NCBI RefSeq assembly: GCF_008831545.1
Contig: NZ_CP044523.1
Coordinates: 3,162,001-3,226,000, forward strand
DNA: 64,000 nt
Direction: 5' to 3'
From: Halorussus halophilus
Lineage (GTDB): Archaea > Halobacteriota > Halobacteria > Halobacteriales > Haladaptataceae
The translations under genes and the position numbers were made by a program. Positions 7,416 through 16,332 of the stretch are shown piece after piece. The notes under the pieces are model-generated. The model saw nothing but the letters and a program-made list of their open reading frames with translations, was not told the origin of the DNA and did no database searches. Within the stretch, counting starts at the first letter, position 1. Each line of letters begins with the position of its first letter.

Positions 7416-8960
7416 ATGAATCGACGTACCTTCCTCCGTGGCGTGGGTGCCACTCCGGCGTTCGTCGCCGCTCCGAGTCTGGCCACCAACGGCACGACCG
7501 CCCAGTCGATGTCACCAACGAGCGTCTCGCTGACCGGCGCACTCGAAGCCGTGGTCGGCGACGACGGCACCACAGTGTATCTCGCCACGCACGACGGCTT
7601 CGCAGTCGCGGACGTAAGCGACCCCGATAATCCGGAGATACTCACAGAGCGACGAAACCTGCTCGGCGACCGCGAGTACGGGCCGCTGACACGCATCTAC
7701 GACGTAAAAGTCTCGGGCGACAGGCTACTCGTCGCTGGGCCGAACTACGGAGCGTTCGGCGACGAACTCGCCGGATTTCTCCTCTACGACGTAAGCGACC
7801 CCGCGAACCCCAAACAGGTCGCCTTCTTCGAAACCGACCACGGCATCCACAACGCCTTCCTCCACGGAGAGACTGCGTATCTCACCGGGACCGGGTTAGA
7901 CGACGAACCGCTGGTCGTGGTGGACGTGTCCGACGACGACCCGGAGGAAATCGCGCGGTGGTCAGTGACCGACGAGAACGATACGTGGGGACCGGTCCAG
8001 AGTTCCATCCACACCTGTCACGACGTGTACGTGCAGGACGACACGGCGTACGTCGCCAACTGGGACGCCGGAACGTGGCTACTCGACGTGAGCGACCCTG
8101 CGAACCCGACCGCCGAAGCGCAACTCGGCGGCCGAGACCCCGACACAGTTCTGGACTCGAATTTCGAGATGTTCACCGAAATTAGGGAGCGACCGGGGAA
8201 CAGCCACTACGTCGCGCCGAACGAGGACGGAACGCTCCTCGCAGTCGGCCGCGAAGCGTGGGACGACGACGCGAGCGAGCGAATGGGCGGACCGGGCGGC
8301 ATCACGCTGTGGGACGTCAGCGACCGCTCTTCGCCCGAGCGACTCGTGCGACTCGCGCCGCCGACCTTCGAAGACGCGTCTTCGTTCGTCAACCGGACCT
8401 CGCACAACTTCGCGTTCCGCGGCGACCGACTCTACACCTCGTGGTACAGCGGCGGCGTCCGAGTGTACGACGTGAGTACGCCCACCGAACCGATGCTAGT
8501 GGATGCGTGGGCGAAGCCAGCGGAGACCTCTTTCTGGACGGCCCAACCCGTAGCTGGCGGGTTCGTCGCCACCAGCCAACTCAACCCGACGAAGTACGAG
8601 CAACTGAGTCGAGAAGAGAAACGGAAGCCGAACGAGTCCGCGAAACTGTTCACCTTCCCGGAACCCTCCGCAGAGAACGCAGAACCTGCTCGGACGGGCG
8701 GCATGTTTGTCCAGTCGGGTGGAACGGCTGAGACGACTACCGACGAAACAGCCGAAACGGCCCGGACGACCGGAACGACGAGAGAGACCCCGGCCGACGC
8801 GACGGGACAGACCACCGCTGACACACCGACCGCCGACCCCGTGGAAACCACGACAGGCACCGGAACAGGGGGCGACGTGCCGGGATTCGGCGTCGTATCC
8901 TCCATGGTCGGCGGCGGTCTCGCGCTCGCGGAGTCGCTCCGACGACGAGCAGACGATTAA
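7416..8960 (+). CDS. LVIVD-repeat surface protein with Tat signal and PGF-CTERM-like anchor
   Basis: The 514-residue protein opens with the Tat motif MNRRTFLRGVG. It is followed by repeated blades containing variants of 'DVSDPANPxxV' (near residues 60, 120, 165, 220, 295 and 350), the LVIVD repeats expected to form a beta-propeller. A Thr-rich, probably glycosylated linker (about 430-485) leads to PGFGVV, a hydrophobic helix and a terminal RRR cluster. This resembles the PGF-CTERM signal cut by archaeosortase and joined to lipid. The protein is therefore probably exported folded and anchored on the cell surface. A TATA-like GAAATTTATAACG lies at about 7299, giving an 80-bp leader. The ligand is unknown. 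Confidence 0.8.
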   Translation: MNRRTFLRGVGATPAFVAAPSLATNGTTAQSMSPTSVSLTGALEAVVGDDGTTVYLATHDGFAVADVSDPDNPEILTERRNLLGDREYGPLTRIYDVKVSGDRLLVAGPNYGAFGDELAGFLLYDVSDPANPKQVAFFETDHGIHNAFLHGETAYLTGTGLDDEPLVVVDVSDDDPEEIARWSVTDENDTWGPVQSSIHTCHDVYVQDDTAYVANWDAGTWLLDVSDPANPTAEAQLGGRDPDTVLDSNFEMFTEIRERPGNSHYVAPNEDGTLLAVGREAWDDDASERMGGPGGITLWDVSDRSSPERLVRLAPPTFEDASSFVNRTSHNFAFRGDRLYTSWYSGGVRVYDVSTPTEPMLVDAWAKPAETSFWTAQPVAGGFVATSQLNPTKYEQLSREEKRKPNESAKLFTFPEPSAENAEPARTGGMFVQSGGTAETTTDETAETARTTGTTRETPADATGQTTADTPTADPVETTTGTGTGGDVPGFGVVSSMVGGGLALAESLRRRADD

Positions 8961-10321
8961 TCCGCACTGGTCTGCCGGTCGCTCGCTGAGGGTTTTTCGT
9001 CGGTGACGGACTCGCTCGCCGATTCGCTCTCTGACCCGCCCGCCGGTTCGCGCGCCAAGCCGTAGTCTCCGGGGTCGATGTCACTGAGTGCTGGCATCCC
9101 ACGAAGCGAGGGATGGACGACCCAGTAGAAGGTCAGAAACAGGAATCCGAGGCCCGTCGCGGCGACGACGAGCGTCGGAGTCCACGCATCCGCAACTGTG
9201 CCACCCAACAACGACCCGAGTGGGGCCGCCGCAGTCCCGGCGCTCACGCCCACCGACGAGACGCGTCCGAGCAGGTGGTCGGGGACGACCGACTGCTTGA
9301 ACGCAGCGAAGACGACGTTCGTCACTCCGACCGGAACCCACGCCAGCGCGAACAGCGCGACTGTTCCGAGCGTCTGGGGCACGGCGAGCGCAGCAAACCA
9401 TAGCACGCCACCGACCGCGAATCCGGTGGCCGATAGCACGTACAGCGAGCGGCGCTTGAGCGGCGAGGCGACCAGCGCGCCGACCAGCATCCCGCCCGTG
9501 ATGGCCGCGAGCAGGAGACCGTAGGTCTCCGGGCCGCCCCGCTCGGCCGCGAACGCCGGGAGGACCGCCATCGTCGCGCCGATGGTGAAGTTGACGACGA
9601 CCGACCCCGCTATCACCGGGACGAGTACCGTCCCGCGAACGTGGTCGATACCTTCCTGGAGTTTGTCGAAGTACTCGGTGAGCGGTGCCTGTTCTTCCGC
9701 CTCTTCGGTGTCGGGGTTGGCGTCGAGTTCTACTTCGTCACCGTCACCACTACTCGGAATCCGCGCGACGGCGAACAGTCCAGCGGCGAGCGCGAACGTC
9801 ACCGCGTCGAGCGTGTAGATAGCGACCGCACCGACCGCCGCGACCAGCACGCCGCCCGCCGCGTTGAACGCGAGGTCCACGCCCTGATACGCGAACGAGA
9901 ACGCGGAGTTGGCGTCCACGAGTTCCTCGTCCTCCACGACGCGAGGGAGCGCCGCAGTCTCGGCGGGGTAGACGAACTGGTTGCAGAGCGCGAGGACTGG
10001 CATCACGACCAGCACGAGGCCGACCGAGAGGTGACCAGTGAAGTGCGCTATTGGGACGACCAGAACGAGAACGGCTTGCAGGAGTTGCGTGCCGACCAGC
10101 GTCCTGCTGATTTTCCAACGGTCTACGAGCGGTCCGGCCAGAAACTGGAGTGCTTGGGGGCCGAGCGTCAGTGCGCCAGCGAGACCTGTGTAGAACGCCG
10201 ACCCGCCGAGGTCGTAGACCAGCCACATCGCCGCGACGTAGTAGAGGCTATCGCCCGCGTTCGTGACGAGTCGCCCGGCGAAGAGTCGCCGGAACGTCCG
10301 ATTCTCGAAGACAGATTGCAT
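8957..10321 (-). CDS. Major facilitator superfamily transporter
   Basis: The 454-residue protein has about 12 hydrophobic segments and an acidic central loop (EVELDANPDTEEAEEQA, about 195-211). It begins MQSVFENRTFRRLFAGRLVTNAGDSLYY, the typical start of the enterobactin-exporter/EntS-like MFS group that drives out small molecules with the proton gradient. The C-terminal tail is Ser/Glu-rich. Its stop overlaps the stop of the convergent LVIVD gene by 4 bp. The substrate cannot be predicted. Confidence 0.88.
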   Translation of the reverse strand: MQSVFENRTFRRLFAGRLVTNAGDSLYYVAAMWLVYDLGGSAFYTGLAGALTLGPQALQFLAGPLVDRWKISRTLVGTQLLQAVLVLVVPIAHFTGHLSVGLVLVVMPVLALCNQFVYPAETAALPRVVEDEELVDANSAFSFAYQGVDLAFNAAGGVLVAAVGAVAIYTLDAVTFALAAGLFAVARIPSSGDGDEVELDANPDTEEAEEQAPLTEYFDKLQEGIDHVRGTVLVPVIAGSVVVNFTIGATMAVLPAFAAERGGPETYGLLLAAITGGMLVGALVASPLKRRSLYVLSATGFAVGGVLWFAALAVPQTLGTVALFALAWVPVGVTNVVFAAFKQSVVPDHLLGRVSSVGVSAGTAAAPLGSLLGGTVADAWTPTLVVAATGLGFLFLTFYWVVHPSLRGMPALSDIDPGDYGLAREPAGGSESESASESVTDEKPSASDRQTSAD

Positions 10322-10415
10322 GGGAGAGCGGAGGCTTCCCGACCAAAAAGGTGTTCGCAGAAATACATTTCTGTGAGCGAGCTAGCCGAAACGGATTTCG
10401 GTCAAGCGATGGACA

Positions 10416-11264
10416 CTATTCGGCGGTCACGGTCAGTTCGTCGTCTATCGAGATGTCGAGCGTGTCCCCGTCGAGTTCGAGGGTCATTTCGATTTCCCAC
10501 GGCTCCTCGGAGCGAACGGTCGGCGAACCGTTGCGAAGCCACGCTAACTCCCACCACGGCGTCTCGTTGAGGTCTATTCCGTGGTCGTGGTGGAACGCGA
10601 CGACGACGGGGTGATAGAGCGCGTACGACCCGAGCGAGGAGTAGGCGCGTTCGCTACATCGCTGACAGTCGAACTCGACACCGACGTCGTCGGCGACGTG
10701 TTCCGACCCGGTGACGAATCCGGTGGTCATCGGTCCCATGCAGTTGGGGCAGATGCCACCGACCATGAGCGAGAAGACCCCGCGCATCCACCTGATGAAC
10801 GTCTCGCTAAGTTCGTCGTTCATTCGGCCCTCGACCCCGCCGGGTGGGAAGCCGAACGCGGACAGTTGGTCGTCGCAGGTCGGACACCGAACCGTCACTC
10901 GCTCCTCGCTGTAGTGCACCTCGACCTGCGACTCGCAGGCCCTGCAACGGGAGTCGATTTCGAACGGGTCGAGCGACCCCTGTTTCGTGTACGTCCCCGC
11001 AAGAATCGCGCCGACGACCCGCAAGCCGGCGAACGTCAGTTCGTAGCCAGATTCAGTCTTCCGGACGAACGTCCCCGCGAGTTTGTCGAGGTGGTAGTTG
11101 AACTGACCGCTGTCGCGCACGCCGACCCGTTCGCGCAGGTCCGAGAACGGAACCGCCTCGTCGGCCTCGTGGATGGCCCAGAGGATGGCGATTCGGGTCT
11201 CGTTGCCGAGCAAGGAGAACGCCTGCTCGGGGGACTGCTCTTCGAAGGCGTCGGCGTCGGGCAT
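10416..11264 (-). CDS. ArsR-like winged-helix regulator with two zinc ribbons
   Basis: The 282-residue protein has an N-terminal winged helix (PEQAFSLLGNETRIAILWAI, about 12-31, then FSDLRERVG). Two cysteine clusters follow: CRAC with CPTC, and CPNC with CQRC. Each cluster has four Cys, as in a zinc ribbon. The C terminus is an acidic beta-rich domain. Haloarchaea have many such regulators (DUF7347/7351 group); metal binding by the ribbons is inferred. ATG 11264 begins MPDADAFEEQ; the long upstream extension is basic and not credible. It is divergent in sense from nothing close; MFS and HTH genes are both on the minus strand, 94 bp apart, so it could regulate the exporter. Confidence 0.8.
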   Translation of the reverse strand: MPDADAFEEQSPEQAFSLLGNETRIAILWAIHEADEAVPFSDLRERVGVRDSGQFNYHLDKLAGTFVRKTESGYELTFAGLRVVGAILAGTYTKQGSLDPFEIDSRCRACESQVEVHYSEERVTVRCPTCDDQLSAFGFPPGGVEGRMNDELSETFIRWMRGVFSLMVGGICPNCMGPMTTGFVTGSEHVADDVGVEFDCQRCSERAYSSLGSYALYHPVVVAFHHDHGIDLNETPWWELAWLRNGSPTVRSEEPWEIEMTLELDGDTLDISIDDELTVTAE

Positions 11265-11302
11265 GGCAGGCAATACGAGACAGGGAACGAAGAGATTGTG
11301 GT

Positions 11303-11419
11303 CTACTCGTCGAACGCTCTGACGTAGAGGTAGAAGAGACCGAGAATCGTGGCCGGAAGCGAGACGACGAATCCGGCGACGAGGAGGAAATCGTACCACG
11401 GGGTGACTTGGGTGAGCAT
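11303..11419 (-). CDS. Small single-span membrane protein, 38 aa
   Basis: A 38-codon frame on the minus strand starts MLTQVTPWYDFLLVAG and ends LYLYVRAFDE. One hydrophobic helix covers most of its length (about 10-32). It ends 38 bp before the HTH regulator start and reads in the same direction. The clear hydrophobic/acidic organisation and halophilic codon use make it more credible than chance. I do not recognise a family. Confidence 0.55.
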   Translation of the reverse strand: MLTQVTPWYDFLLVAGFVVSLPATILGLFYLYVRAFDE

Positions 11420-11500
11420 CTCACCCTGCGAATCACGCGGCGTGATAATAGTCGTTCGGTGCCGAAGGGAGAACGTACGAGCGGCGAACGGAGACGACGT

Positions 11501-12127
11501 TCAGGCGTCGCCCGCGACTTCCCGTTCGAATCGCTCCACGAACTCGGTGACGTAGGCGGCCCGCTCAGCGGCGAGTTCGCGGCCAGCGTCGGTGTACATC
11601 CGCTCGGGGAGGTCGAGAATCTTCTTGTCGATGTGGTTCAACTGCGTCTGTCCGGCGGCGGTCTCGTCCGCCTCCGGCGGCAGGTCGGGGTCGTGGAGTC
11701 GCTGGCCGAGTTCGCCGCCGTAGGAGAAACAGCGGGCGATACCGACCGCACCGAGCGCGTCGAGGTTGTCCGCGTCGGAGAGGATTTCGGCCTCCCGCGA
11801 CTGGGGTTCCACGTCGTTCGAGTAGCGATGCGCTCGGATACAGTGCTGGACCGCCTCGATGGTCTCGGGGTCGGCGTCGAGGTCCGCGAGAATGTCTGCG
11901 GCCTCCTTCGCACCCCACTCGGCGTGGTCTTCGATTTCGCCGTCGTCCTCCTTCGCACGTCCCACGTCATGGAGCCAGACCGCCGCGAACAGGACGCGCT
12001 CGTCTGGGTCGTACTGCTCGGCGAGCGTCTCGGCCAGTCGCGCGACTCGCTGGACGTGGTGCCAATCGTGGGAGGGGTTGACGCCTCCGAAGTAGGACCG
12101 TGCCCGCTCGCGCACTTCGTCTTGCAT
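11501..12127 (-). CDS. HD-domain phosphohydrolase
   Basis: The 208-residue protein has the full metal set of an HD hydrolase: SHDWHH near 26-31, the central HD in WLHDVGR (about 57-58), HAEWG about 20 residues later, and the distal Asp in SDADNLDALG. It resembles the YedJ-like HD family; such enzymes cleave nucleotide or related phosphates in the cytoplasm. ATG 12127 begins MQDEVRERA; an upstream in-frame ATG adds only nine weak residues. The substrate is unknown. Confidence 0.85.
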   Translation of the reverse strand: MQDEVRERARSYFGGVNPSHDWHHVQRVARLAETLAEQYDPDERVLFAAVWLHDVGRAKEDDGEIEDHAEWGAKEAADILADLDADPETIEAVQHCIRAHRYSNDVEPQSREAEILSDADNLDALGAVGIARCFSYGGELGQRLHDPDLPPEADETAAGQTQLNHIDKKILDLPERMYTDAGRELAAERAAYVTEFVERFEREVAGDA

Positions 12128-12231
12128 ACGAGTGAGGAGTGCAAAACGTGTCAAAAGCGTGTCGAAGGTCGAACCAGCGCGTCGCTCCCCGCCACGTCCT
12201 CGCTTATGTACGGAGGCGGTGTAACCGCTCC

Positions 12232-12957
12232 ATGGCCGACCGAGACGACGACGATTTCGACCCTGAGGAGCCCGAGCAGCGCCAGATAGGACGAGAGATG
12301 GTCGACGAGAGCACCGGACTCGGGTCGGTGATGGCGCACTTCTATCGCGGGGAGATGAGTCGAGCGACGACGTGGCGTCAGCGACTCGACCAGACGACGA
12401 CGTGGGCCGTGACGGTGATGGCCGCGATCTTAACGTGGGCGTTTTCGAGCGCCGACAATCCCCATTACATCTTGCTCGTCGGTATCGTCGTGGTATCGGC
12501 CTTTCTCGGCATCGAAGCGCGTCGGTACCGCGACTACGACGTCTTTCGTTCGCGCGTTCGACTGCTCCAGGAGAACTTGTTTGCGAACGCCCTCGACCCC
12601 TCGCGAGATGTCGAACATCGCGACTGGCGCGTCGAACTGGCCAGAGACCTGCGCGTCCCGGCGCTCAAGGTCTCCTCGCAGGAAGCGCTCGCGAACCGCC
12701 TTCGACGCGTCTACCTCGCGCTGCTCGGCGTGCTGCTCGTCGCGTGGGGCTTTCGAATTACGGCGTTTACCCCGGCCGGACGCACGTGGATCGAAGCCGC
12801 CAGAGTGGCCTACCTTCCGGGAGTCGCCGTCGTGGCTGGCGTCGGAATCTTCTACGCGCTCCTGGTCGTCGTCGCGTTCTGGCCCCGAAAGCGTCGTGCG
12901 AAGGGCGAGTTCCGCGAAGGAGAACCGGGCGCGTGGAAGGATTCGACCGAAAAGTGA
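12232..12957 (+). CDS. DUF2270 membrane protein
   Basis: The 241-residue protein has an acidic N terminus, then hydrophobic segments near 62-78, 83-100, 160-180 and 195-218, and a basic cytosolic tail (WPRKRRAKGEF). The segment GSVMAHFYRGEMSRATTWRQRLDQTTNW-like region before the first helix is characteristic of DUF2270 proteins, which are common in haloarchaea. The start ATG 12232 (MADRDDDDFD) is chosen because upstream codons are arginine-rich and unlike the rest. No function is known. Confidence 0.75.
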   Translation: MADRDDDDFDPEEPEQRQIGREMVDESTGLGSVMAHFYRGEMSRATTWRQRLDQTTTWAVTVMAAILTWAFSSADNPHYILLVGIVVVSAFLGIEARRYRDYDVFRSRVRLLQENLFANALDPSRDVEHRDWRVELARDLRVPALKVSSQEALANRLRRVYLALLGVLLVAWGFRITAFTPAGRTWIEAARVAYLPGVAVVAGVGIFYALLVVVAFWPRKRRAKGEFREGEPGAWKDSTEK

Positions 12958-13026
12958 ACGCGCCGTCTCGAACGACGGCAACAGAGAGCGTGTCGAACGC
13001 GAAACGAGAGGCGACGAGGGCGCAGT

Positions 13027-14271
13027 CTATGCGAACAGTTCGCGAGCGTCGTCGATAGCCTCGACCAACTTGTCGATTTCCTCTGTAGTGTTGTAGATGT
13101 AGAACGACGCACGCGCAGAGGCCGCCACGCCCAGTTTGTCGTGCAGTGGCTGCGTACAGTGGTCGCCCGCGCGAATCGCCACCGCCGAGTCGTTCATGAT
13201 GGACGCGAGGTCGTGCGCGTGGACCCCCTCCAAATTGAACGCGACGAGTCCGCCGCGGTCCCGGTGGTTCATCGGCCCGTAGATGTCGATGTCTCCCAGT
13301 TCGCTCAGTTGTTCGAGGGCGTACCCGGCTAACCGTTCCTCGTGGCGTTGGACGTTCTCCATGCCGATGTCTTCGAGGTACTCGACGGCCTCGGCGAAGG
13401 CGATGCCCTGCGCGATAGACGGGGTGCCTGCCTCGAACTTCCACGGCAGGTCGTTCCACGTCGATTCCTCGTAGGTGACCTTCCGAATCATGTCGCCGCC
13501 GTAGAGGTACGGCTCCATGTCTTCGAGAATCTCCTCCTTGCCGTAGAGACCGCCAATGCCGGTCGGTCCGGCCATCTTGTGGCCCGAGAAGGCGTAGAAG
13601 TCCACATCGAGGTCCTTCACGTCCACCGGCCGGTTCGGCACCGCCTGCGCGCCGTCGCCGAAGATGAGTGCGTCGTGGTCGTGGGCGATGTCGGCGAGTT
13701 CCGAGATGGGGTTGACAGTGCCCAGCGAGTTCGAGACGTGGACTGCGCTGACCATCTCGGTGTCGTCGGTGATGAGTTCGGCGGCCGCTTCCATGTCGAG
13801 GTAGCCGTCCTCCGTAATCGGGATGTACTTGACCTCGGCGCCGGTCTTCTTGCCGACCTGTTGCCACGTGACCAGCGAGGCGTGGTGTTCCATCTCCGTG
13901 AGGACGATTTCGTCCTCGGGGCCGAGTTCGTTCAGGCCCCACGAGTAGGCGACCAGATTCTCCGCTTCTGTGGTGTTCTTCGTGAACACCATCTCCTCTC
14001 GGCCGTCGGCACCGACGAAGTCGGCCACTGTGTCGTGGGCCTCCTCGTAGGCGATGGACGCCTCTTGGCTCAACTGGTGGATACCTCGGTGGACGTTCGC
14101 GTTGTACTCGTAGTAGTACTCCGAGATGGCTTCGACGACCTGCTTTGGCGTCTGGGTCGTCGCGGCGTTGTCGAGGTAGACGACCTGTTGGCCGTCGAAC
14201 TCCCGCTGTAGTATCGGGAAGTCCTCCCGGATGCGCTCTACGTCGAGCGCGTCTGACTTCTGAATTCCCAT
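13027..14271 (-). CDS. sufS: Cysteine desulfurase SufS
   Basis: The 414-residue PLP enzyme is of class V aminotransferase fold. The PLP lysine is K232 in SGHKMAGPTG and the catalytic persulfide cysteine is C372 in RAGDHCTQPLH. The N-terminal YLDNAATTQTP and HRGIHQLS segments are diagnostic for SufS/CsdA group II. It converts cysteine to alanine and hands the sulfane sulfur to SufU-type scaffolds for Fe-S assembly. SufU lies 7 kb away on the same strand. The upstream region carries a pentanucleotide tandem repeat at 14406-14465. Confidence 0.95.
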   Translation of the reverse strand: MGIQKSDALDVERIREDFPILQREFDGQQVVYLDNAATTQTPKQVVEAISEYYYEYNANVHRGIHQLSQEASIAYEEAHDTVADFVGADGREEMVFTKNTTEAENLVAYSWGLNELGPEDEIVLTEMEHHASLVTWQQVGKKTGAEVKYIPITEDGYLDMEAAAELITDDTEMVSAVHVSNSLGTVNPISELADIAHDHDALIFGDGAQAVPNRPVDVKDLDVDFYAFSGHKMAGPTGIGGLYGKEEILEDMEPYLYGGDMIRKVTYEESTWNDLPWKFEAGTPSIAQGIAFAEAVEYLEDIGMENVQRHEERLAGYALEQLSELGDIDIYGPMNHRDRGGLVAFNLEGVHAHDLASIMNDSAVAIRAGDHCTQPLHDKLGVAASARASFYIYNTTEEIDKLVEAIDDARELFA

Positions 14272-14405
14272 TAGGCACGTCTACGGCTTCGAGGATGAAC
14301 TTTCCTTCGGTCCCGACGCTCTGCTCGAAACCACGAATGGTTACGTTTTAGCTGGACCGGCGGTGACGAAACTGGAACTCGTTGTCCGGGCGAGAGCGTG
14401 AATCG

Positions 14406-14465
14406 AAGCAAAGCAAAGCAAAGCAAAGCAAAGCAAAGCAAAGCAAAGCAGAGCAGAGCAGAACA
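14406..14465. repeat. Pentanucleotide tandem repeat (AAGCA)
   Basis: Nine perfect AAGCA units (14406-14450) are followed by three degenerate ones (GAGCA, GAGCA, GAACA). The tract lies between the divergent sufS and a small membrane-protein gene. It ends about 18 bp before a GTTAAG element that could be the TATA box of the gene at 14513. Confidence 0.95.
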
Positions 14466-14512
14466 GCGCGAACGGGGAACGCGGTTAAGACGCTCCGGTC
14501 CCTCCAACTGGT

Positions 14513-14707
14513 ATGGTCTCGAAACGGCGACTCGGTGCGAGTCTGCTCCTCCTCGGCTTGGCGTTCGTCGGCGCGTTCCACGCAGTCGCGGCCGTCGCGT
14601 TCGGCACTGGACTCGCGCAAGTCGGTGCCGGATTGGCTGGAATATCGCTGTTGAGTCTGGTCGTCGTCAACCTGCCAGCGCTCGGTGAGAGTGGAGGCGA
14701 TGAGTGA
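14513..14707 (+). CDS. Small two-span membrane protein, 64 aa
   Basis: The protein starts MVSKRRLGASLLLLG. It has two hydrophobic segments (about 8-32 and 36-56) joined by a Gly-rich turn, and an acidic tail. A TATA-like GTTAAG stands 24-30 bp upstream, directly after the AAGCA tandem repeat. No family is recognised. Confidence 0.6.
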   Translation: MVSKRRLGASLLLLGLAFVGAFHAVAAVAFGTGLAQVGAGLAGISLLSLVVVNLPALGESGGDE

Positions 14708-14728
14708 GATTGCGCCATCGGATTCGAA

Positions 14729-15931
14729 TCACGTGATTGCGTACAGGTCGCCGGGGGCCGTCGCAACGTAGACGACGCCGTCCACCACGGCCGGACCGTG
14801 GTTGATTCCGGCCCGCGTGTAATCCCCGAAGAGGACTTGGCGCGTCTGCACTCGCCAGCGTTCCTCACCGCTCGTGGCGTCGAATGCGACGACAGCGCCG
14901 TCACCCGTTCGGGAGGTGTCGCCGACGTACACGGCATCGTTCGTGACGGCCGGTGGTCCCGGCTTCAAATCGCCCGTCGATGTCTGCCACTGTACACTGC
15001 CATCCGCGGCGTCGAGTGCGCCAATCGCGTCCCGACCGGCGACGAATAGGGTGCCTGCTCCACCGGCAACTGCCCCGCCAATACCGTCCTGCTGTCGCCA
15101 GACGGTCTCGCCGCTGTTCGGGTCGATGGCGTAGACGCCGCCGTCCGCCGACCCGACGTAGAGGCGTCCCTCGATGACGGTTGGTGCAATCCCCGGGTCT
15201 GAACGGTCGAGAGAGCGTGTCCACAACTCCTCGCCGCTCTTCCCGTCCAGCGCGAACAGCGTGGGCGATTCGTCGAGCGCGAACACGATACCGGTATCAC
15301 CATCACTGAACGCGACGGGGACTCGAACGTCCGCGGTCGTCTGAAATCGCCACTTTTCGGAGCCATCGGCCGCATCGACGGCGTATATCGTCGGGTCGTC
15401 AATCGCGCCGGGAACGTACACGGTGCCACCCGCGACCGTGGGCGAGGGGAGCGCTCCGGCGTCCTCGTCGGTTTGAAACGTCCACGCGTCCGACCCGGTC
15501 TCTACGTTCTTCGCTTCGAGGTCGGACGTGCCCACGAACAGCATATTGTCATCGACCGCTGGCGTACTCATGTGGCCGCTCCAGTTGCCCTCGTTCGCGG
15601 TGCCGGTTTCGCCATCGACAGCCAACTTCCCGGCGAAGGCCCTGCCACTGCTGACGACGACACCGGCTCCGGCTTCCGTGCAAGCACTGTAGCGCCACGC
15701 GACGGACGCGTCTTCCTGCGGGCCGGTTGCTTCGGGATTGTAGCCGGAGTTCCCGGCGTCGTACTGGTACGTCGGCCACGCCGCCGTCGCGGGGAGGGAA
15801 ACGTCCGACTCGTGGCGCGTCCGCCCAGTCTGACACTCTGTCTGGTTCCCGAATCCGGCGACACAGCCAGCGATACTCGCGAGTCCCGCTGAGAGACTGC
15901 TACGGAGCAGGCGGCGTCTCGACGGAGGCAT
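14729..15931 (-). CDS. Tat lipoprotein with PQQ-like beta-propeller
   Basis: The 400-residue protein starts MPPSRRRLLRSSLSAG, a Tat signal, and has a lipobox IAGC (Cys about 24). The mature part has at least six repeats built around 'xVYVG/AxDGxxYAID' and 'GEELWT/GSEKWRF', the beta-propeller blades of PQQ-like (BamB/quinoprotein-type) repeats. No dehydrogenase-specific domain is added, so a binding or scaffold role outside the membrane is more likely than catalysis. ATG 15931 is chosen because upstream residues disrupt the signal peptide. Confidence 0.85.
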   Translation of the reverse strand: MPPSRRRLLRSSLSAGLASIAGCVAGFGNQTECQTGRTRHESDVSLPATAAWPTYQYDAGNSGYNPEATGPQEDASVAWRYSACTEAGAGVVVSSGRAFAGKLAVDGETGTANEGNWSGHMSTPAVDDNMLFVGTSDLEAKNVETGSDAWTFQTDEDAGALPSPTVAGGTVYVPGAIDDPTIYAVDAADGSEKWRFQTTADVRVPVAFSDGDTGIVFALDESPTLFALDGKSGEELWTRSLDRSDPGIAPTVIEGRLYVGSADGGVYAIDPNSGETVWRQQDGIGGAVAGGAGTLFVAGRDAIGALDAADGSVQWQTSTGDLKPGPPAVTNDAVYVGDTSRTGDGAVVAFDATSGEERWRVQTRQVLFGDYTRAGINHGPAVVDGVVYVATAPGDLYAIT

Positions 15932-16041
15932 TTTCGACAAAGACGACACTGGTCCCGTAAATGCTTTCTCCATAGCTGATACGAGACGGAAGTCAGCGAG
16001 AAATGCGGGAAATCGGTGAGAAATCGGGAATCCGCAAGAAA

Positions 16042-16332
16042 CTACATCCGCAGGAACTGCGCGTGCCGCGTCGAATCCACGTCGAGGACGTTCTCCTCGT
16101 CCACGAACCCGCGTTCGACCGCGATTTCGACCGTCTGCTCGCCGACGAGGTTGGCGACGGTGGCGCGGGCGAGACTGTCCGCAATCGCCTGCTCGTCGGC
16201 CTCCTCGCCGCCGTAGAACTCTTCGGAGACGTGCAGTGATATTTGCCCGTCCTCGAACGTCTCGCCGAGTACGTCGTCGTCACAGACTGCCACGAGCAGT
16301 CCTTCGTCGGTCTGTCGCTCGTTGAGTATCAT
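16042..16332 (-). CDS. DUF424 family protein
   Basis: The 96-residue protein matches the small archaeal DUF424 family: MILNERQTDEGLLVAVCDDDVLGETF, then the amphipathic ARATVANLVGEQTVEIAVERGFV and the final HAQFLRM. Its start directly abuts the stop of the TPR gene, so the two are probably one transcript and translationally coupled. The function of DUF424 is unknown; its wide archaeal conservation suggests an information-processing role. Confidence 0.85.
   Translation of the reverse strand: MILNERQTDEGLLVAVCDDDVLGETFEDGQISLHVSEEFYGGEEADEQAIADSLARATVANLVGEQTVEIAVERGFVDEENVLDVDSTRHAQFLRM

Noticed and set aside
14406-14465. CRISPR-like array
   Set aside because: Units are only 5 bp with no spacers; it is a simple tandem repeat.
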